From Rhizobium croatiense (lineage in GTDB: Bacteria > Pseudomonadota > Alphaproteobacteria > Rhizobiales > Rhizobiaceae), in assembly GCF_019793465.1 (NCBI RefSeq), contig NZ_JAILYJ010000013.1, forward strand, positions 1 through 64,000: DNA of 64,000 nt. The letters run 5' to 3'. A program made the position numbers and the translations under genes. A model generated the notes under the pieces. That model had not been told where the DNA came from. It saw only the letters and a list, made by a program, of their open reading frames with translations, and did not search any database. This document shows, piece by piece, positions 60,753-64,000 of the stretch. Position 1 is the first letter of the stretch, and every line of letters starts with the position of its first letter.

Positions 60753-61574
60753 TTAGCGCAGCTTCGGGCGCAGGGCAACGATTGCCGCGGCGGTTTCCTC
60801 GATCGAGCGGCGGGTCACGTCGATCAGCGGCCAGTTGTGACGGGCGCAAAGCGAGCGGGCATATTTCAGCTCCTCGGAAATCGCGGCGCGATCGGTATAG
60901 TGTTCACGATCGAAGCCCTGGGTCGCTCCGAGGATGCGGTTTTCCCGCACCTGGGAGATGCGGTCGGTGGTGGCGATCAGGCACACGATCAGGGGTTTGG
61001 TCGCGACAAGTAGGCTCTCGGGCAATGGCACGCCGTAGACGATCGGAATGTTGGCCGTCTTGATGCCTCGGTTGGCGAGATAGATGCTCGTCGGTGTCTT
61101 GGACGTCCGGCTGATGCCGATGATGACGACATCGGCATCGTTGTAATCGTCCGGCATCTGGCCATCGTCGTGATCCATGGTGAAATTCAGCGCTTCGATG
61201 CGGGCGAAGTAGCCGGCATTCATCACATGCTGGGCTCCAACCCGGCGACGCGACGGAGCGCCGAGATAGATCTGAAACGCATTCATGACCGGCTCCAGCA
61301 CATTGACCGAGGCGACGCCCATTTCGGTGCAGCGCTCGTCGATTAGGCTCGCCAGTTCCCGGTCGACGATGGTGTAGAGCACGATGCCGGGCGCATCGTC
61401 GATCGCCTGCAGAACCGGCAGCAGCTGTTTGCGGTTGCGGATCAGCGGATAGACGTGCTCGATCGGCTGAGCGGATCGGAACTGCGCCGAGGCGGCGCGG
61501 CCGGCAGAGATCAGAGTCTCTCCCGTCGAGTCAGAAATCAGATGCAGATGAAAGAAGTTCGTTCTGTTCTCCAC
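60753..61574 (-). CDS. ppsR: PEP synthase / pyruvate-phosphate dikinase regulatory kinase-phosphorylase
   Basis: 273 residues. DUF299/PPSR family; P-loop-like 'GISRTSKTPTSIYLA' and N-terminal 'HLHLISDSTGETL'. Such enzymes reversibly phosphorylate PEP synthase or PPDK with ADP as donor. The gene flanks the putative origin, as in other alphaproteobacteria, and heads the ppsR-maf-aroE-coaE-dnaQ series. Confidence 0.93.
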   Translation of the reverse strand: MENRTNFFHLHLISDSTGETLISAGRAASAQFRSAQPIEHVYPLIRNRKQLLPVLQAIDDAPGIVLYTIVDRELASLIDERCTEMGVASVNVLEPVMNAFQIYLGAPSRRRVGAQHVMNAGYFARIEALNFTMDHDDGQMPDDYNDADVVIIGISRTSKTPTSIYLANRGIKTANIPIVYGVPLPESLLVATKPLIVCLIATTDRISQVRENRILGATQGFDREHYTDRAAISEELKYARSLCARHNWPLIDVTRRSIEETAAAIVALRPKLR

Positions 61575-61974
61575 GCTATTTTCCGCTGCCTGTTGAAAAC
61601 ACTGGATGATGGAGAGCTAAGGCGGCGAGGCTGCCTCGGGCAAGGGAAAACATGCCGCCTTATCCACATTTCGAATTTTGCTGGTCGGTTTTGCCAGCTC
61701 CTGTGGAGGATGGGGACGAAATCGGTTTGTCGACGAAAGCTCCACAAGCTATCCACAGAAAGGAGAAAATTGCTTGCCGGGCAAGATTTTGGAATCATTT
61801 CCGGATTCGCCTTCTCCCCGAAATTTCGCAGAATCAGAAAATTCTTTTCGAGTTTTGGTGCGGACGCGCGACAAATGGCATCGGCTGTGGATGGATTTTA
61901 ATCCTTGATAGACACCGACTCTAAGAAATAGAAACCTTTTAAAATATCTTTGATTTTTTATAGGGAAGAAGCGC
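61575..61974. other. oriC: Putative chromosomal replication origin (oriC)
   Basis: 400 bp between divergent ppsR and hemE with no gene. A consensus DnaA box TTATCCACA is at 61660-61668 and CTATCCACA at 61749-61757; further copies of the core TCCACA are at 61741-61746 (plus) and, as TGTGGA, at 61702-61707 and 61886-61891. AT-rich stretches at about 61838-61870 and 61920-61965 could be the unwinding element. Four GANTC sites lie at 61792, 61804, 61831 and 61917. The chromosomal origin next to hemE is established for Caulobacter and reported for Sinorhizobium, which agrees with this placement. Confidence 0.85.
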
Positions 61975-63006
61975 TTGAGCGACACGCGCCGAAAGATCAT
62001 GAGGGTTCTCGATGGCGAAAGCCTGAGCCCTCCTCCTCTCTGGCTGATGAGGCAGGCGGGACGTTATCTGCCGGAATACAGAGAGACCCGGGCAAAGGCC
62101 GGAAGTTTTCTCGATCTCTGCTACACGCCCGATTACGCCGTCGAGGTGACGCTGCAGCCGATCCGCCGCTATGGCTTCGACGCGGCCATCCTGTTTTCCG
62201 ATATTCTGGTCATCCCCGATGCAATGAAACGGAATGTCCGGTTCACTGAAGGGCATGGGCCGGAGATGGATCCGATCGATGAAGCCGGGATCGGGCGATT
62301 GAACGGAGAAGAGGTCGTCGCCTATCTCAGACCGGTCCTGGAAACGGTGCGACGGTTGCGGGAGGAGTTGCCTGATGAAACGACCCTGCTCGGCTTCTGC
62401 GGCGCGCCCTGGACGGTTGCGACCTATATGATCGCCGGACACGGCACGCCGGATCAGGCCCCTGCCCGTCTCTTCGCCTACAAATATCCCCGCGCTTTCG
62501 AACATCTGCTGATGTTGCTTGCCGACGTTTCGGCAGACTATCTCGTCGCCCAGATCGACGCCGGCGCCGATGCCGTTCAGATCTTCGATTCCTGGGCTGG
62601 GGTTCTCGGGGAGAAGGAGTTCGAAGCTTTCGCGGTCAGGCCGGTTGCGCGGATGATCGCGTCGATCAAGTCGCAGCGCCCGCATGCGCGCATGATCGCC
62701 TTCGCCAAGGGGGCCGGCTATCAGCTCAAAACCTATCGTCGGAAAACCGGCGCCGATGCAATCGGCCTCGACTGGTCGGTCCCATTGGCCTTTGCCGCCG
62801 AACTTCAGAAGGATGGACCGGTGCAGGGCAATCTCGATCCGATGCGCGTCGTCGCCGGCGGCCGGGCGCTGGAAGAGGGTATCGACGATATTCTGCAGCA
62901 TCTCGGCCATGGACCGCTGATCTTCAATCTCGGCCACGGCATCACGCCGCAGGCCGACCCGGATCATGTGCGTCAGCTGGTCGAACGCGTGCGGGGCGCG
63001 AAGTGA
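61975..63006 (+). CDS. hemE: Uroporphyrinogen decarboxylase
   Basis: 343 residues. Decarboxylates uroporphyrinogen III in haem synthesis. 'LMRQAGRYLPEYRETR' and 'GFCGAPWTVATYMI' are diagnostic. The start is TTG at 61975 with AGGGAAGAA before it. Its stop overlaps the GTG of hemJ by four bases. Its promoter must lie in the origin region. Confidence 0.97.
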   Translation: MSDTRRKIMRVLDGESLSPPPLWLMRQAGRYLPEYRETRAKAGSFLDLCYTPDYAVEVTLQPIRRYGFDAAILFSDILVIPDAMKRNVRFTEGHGPEMDPIDEAGIGRLNGEEVVAYLRPVLETVRRLREELPDETTLLGFCGAPWTVATYMIAGHGTPDQAPARLFAYKYPRAFEHLLMLLADVSADYLVAQIDAGADAVQIFDSWAGVLGEKEFEAFAVRPVARMIASIKSQRPHARMIAFAKGAGYQLKTYRRKTGADAIGLDWSVPLAFAAELQKDGPVQGNLDPMRVVAGGRALEEGIDDILQHLGHGPLIFNLGHGITPQADPDHVRQLVERVRGAK

Positions 63007-63545
63007 CGGCGGAAAGGCAGACGGATCGGAAAGCTGGCGCTTATGCTCGGCGCCGTGCCCATTTTGCACTGGCCTTCTTCGCGCTGATGGCGGTCGGGCT
63101 TTTCGCCTGGAACCCCGACAACCTCTATCTCTGGATCAAGGCGCTTCACATCATCGCGGTGATTTCCTGGATGGCCGGACTGTTCTACATGCCGCGGCTG
63201 TTCATCTATCACACCGACGCGAAACCGGGCTCGGTGCAGTCGGAAACCTTCAAGGTGATGGAGCGCCGGCTGCTGCGGATCATCATGACGCCGGCGATGA
63301 TGCTGACCTGGATCTTCGGCCTCTATCTTGCCTGGTCGGTCTATGGATTCCAGGGCGGCTGGCTGCATGCCAAGATCGGTCTGGTCGTGCTGCTGACCGC
63401 TGTTCATATGTTCTTCAGCCGTGCTGTCGGCGCTTTCGAGCGCGACGAAAATCGCCGCTCGGCACGCTATTGGCGGTTCATGAACGAGGCGCCGACACTG
63501 CTGATGATCCTGATCGTGATCCTCGTGGTGGTGAAGCCGTTCTGA
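63003..63545 (+). CDS. hemJ: Protoporphyrinogen oxidase HemJ
   Basis: 180 residues. Four membrane segments and the HemJ pattern 'KALHIIAVISWMAGLFYMPRLFIYH' (in part: ALHIIAVISWMAG, MPRLFIYH) with the haem-ligand His and a conserved basic C-terminal region. Oxidises protoporphyrinogen IX in organisms without HemG or HemY. Start GTG 63003, coupled to hemE, so two haem steps are co-expressed. Confidence 0.94.
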   Translation: MTAERQTDRKAGAYARRRAHFALAFFALMAVGLFAWNPDNLYLWIKALHIIAVISWMAGLFYMPRLFIYHTDAKPGSVQSETFKVMERRLLRIIMTPAMMLTWIFGLYLAWSVYGFQGGWLHAKIGLVVLLTAVHMFFSRAVGAFERDENRRSARYWRFMNEAPTLLMILIVILVVVKPF

Positions 63546-63743
63546 GGAAAATCCTCCTCAGGTTAAATTTGCTTCATTTTAATCAGCCCCCTTGCGGCGG
63601 CGATTGCGACTCGCTATTTTCCGCGCATCTCATCTACGTGGCATGTGTGAAGAGTTCAGTCGTCTGCGAGCCCCTTCCGCAGTACCGAATACGACCCAAC
63701 ATCGCCTTTCCCCTTCGAAAATGAAAAGAGTATTGGTCACTTC

Positions 63744-64000
63744 ATGGCTGAAATGAAGCTTCAGGAACTTAAGAGCAAATCCCCGACGGATCTTCTCGCT
63801 TTTGCCGAATCGCTCGAGGTCGAGAATGCAAGCACGATGCGCAAACAGGAGCTGATGTTTGCGATCCTCAAGATGCTGGCCAGCCAGGATGTGGAGATCA
63901 TCGGCGAAGGGGTGGTCGAAGTGCTGCAGGACGGCTTCGGCTTCCTGCGCTCGGCCAACGCTAACTACCTGCCCGGCCCTGACGATATTTATATCTCGCC
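63744..64000 (+). CDS. rho: Transcription termination factor Rho, 5' end (partial)
   Basis: The first 85 codons; the gene runs off the right edge. It shows the Rho N-terminal domain ('MKLQELKSKSPTDLLAFAESLEVENA', in part: MKLQELKSKSPTDLLAF) and the beginning of the RNA-binding CSD fold 'GVVEVLQDGFGFLRSANANYLPG' (in part: LQDGFGFLRS). ATG at 63744; the hemE-hemJ-rho order is standard in rhizobia. The 198-bp gap before it is AT-rich in part and probably holds its promoter and leader. Confidence 0.95.
   Translation, partial: MAEMKLQELKSKSPTDLLAFAESLEVENASTMRKQELMFAILKMLASQDVEIIGEGVVEVLQDGFGFLRSANANYLPGPDDIYIS

Noticed and set aside
61575..61974. CtrA sites (TTAA-N7-TTAA) in the origin, as in Caulobacter
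   Set aside because: No pair with correct spacing was found, although single TTAA words occur in the AT-rich parts.

Overview
The window is chromosomal DNA of a rhizobium, most likely of the Rhizobium etli/leguminosarum group. The basis is gene content and order (ActS/ActR, ChvG/ChvI beside pckA, the hslVU and hisB-hisH-hisA-hisF-hisE clusters, trpFBA-accD-folC, ppsR-maf-aroE-coaE-dnaQ facing hemE-hemJ-rho), protein sequences that read as rhizobial, high GC with alphaproteobacterial codon use, and a rhizobial intergenic hairpin repeat at 7172-7279. There is no insertion sequence, prophage, tRNA, CRISPR array or obvious foreign island; almost everything is conserved core genome.

Layout. Positions 1-341 hold a strong leftward promoter (probably of an rRNA operon outside the window). 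From 0.3-7.1 kb: an ornithine-cyclodeaminase-like enzyme, helicase HrpB, the redox pair ActS/ActR, MmcB and a lipoprotein L,D-transpeptidase. From 7.3-11.9 kb (minus strand): malate synthase G, a cytochrome P450 and a DUF1402 protein. From 12.1-14.5 kb: hslU, an acetyltransferase and hslV. From 14.6-20.1 kb: a histidine operon with three unassigned genes, ending in coaA. From 20.1-22.9 kb: alkB, arfB and pckA. From 23.2-27.1 kb: chvI-chvG-hprK-EIIA(Man)-ptsH. From 27.4-41.0 kb: ahcY, then divL, a tsaE/amgK fusion, murU-like, addB, addA and trxA. From 41.0-46.1 kb (minus): folC, accD, trpA, trpB, trpF. From 46.2-49.9 kb: a zinc metallopeptidase, a DUF2852 protein, PHA depolymerase and a FAH-family hydrolase. 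From 50.3-53.7 kb: DUF2218, nitroreductase and gyrB. From 53.9-60.7 kb: XRE regulator, Smr protein, mltA, a Tim44-like protein, fxsA, secB, dnaQ, coaE, aroE and maf. From 60.8 kb on: ppsR, the likely chromosomal origin (61575-61974), hemE, hemJ and the 5' end of rho.

How it fits together. The window reads leftwards from the replication origin. Several blocks couple envelope state, carbon status and the cell cycle: ChvG/ChvI with a short HprK/EIIA/HPr phosphorelay next to pckA; DivL (a histidine-kinase homologue carrying Tyr in place of the phospho-accepting His) beside peptidoglycan-recycling genes and the AddAB recombination nuclease; and ActS/ActR with a recognisable redox Cys and quinone motif. 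I see no convincing wholly new system. The most rewarding items are the origin with clustered DnaA and GANTC sites, DivL, the TsaE-AmgK fusion, AccD without its zinc ligands, the palindromic operator in front of ahcY, the inverted repeat between pckA and chvI, and a decayed gene remnant at 50055-50117.
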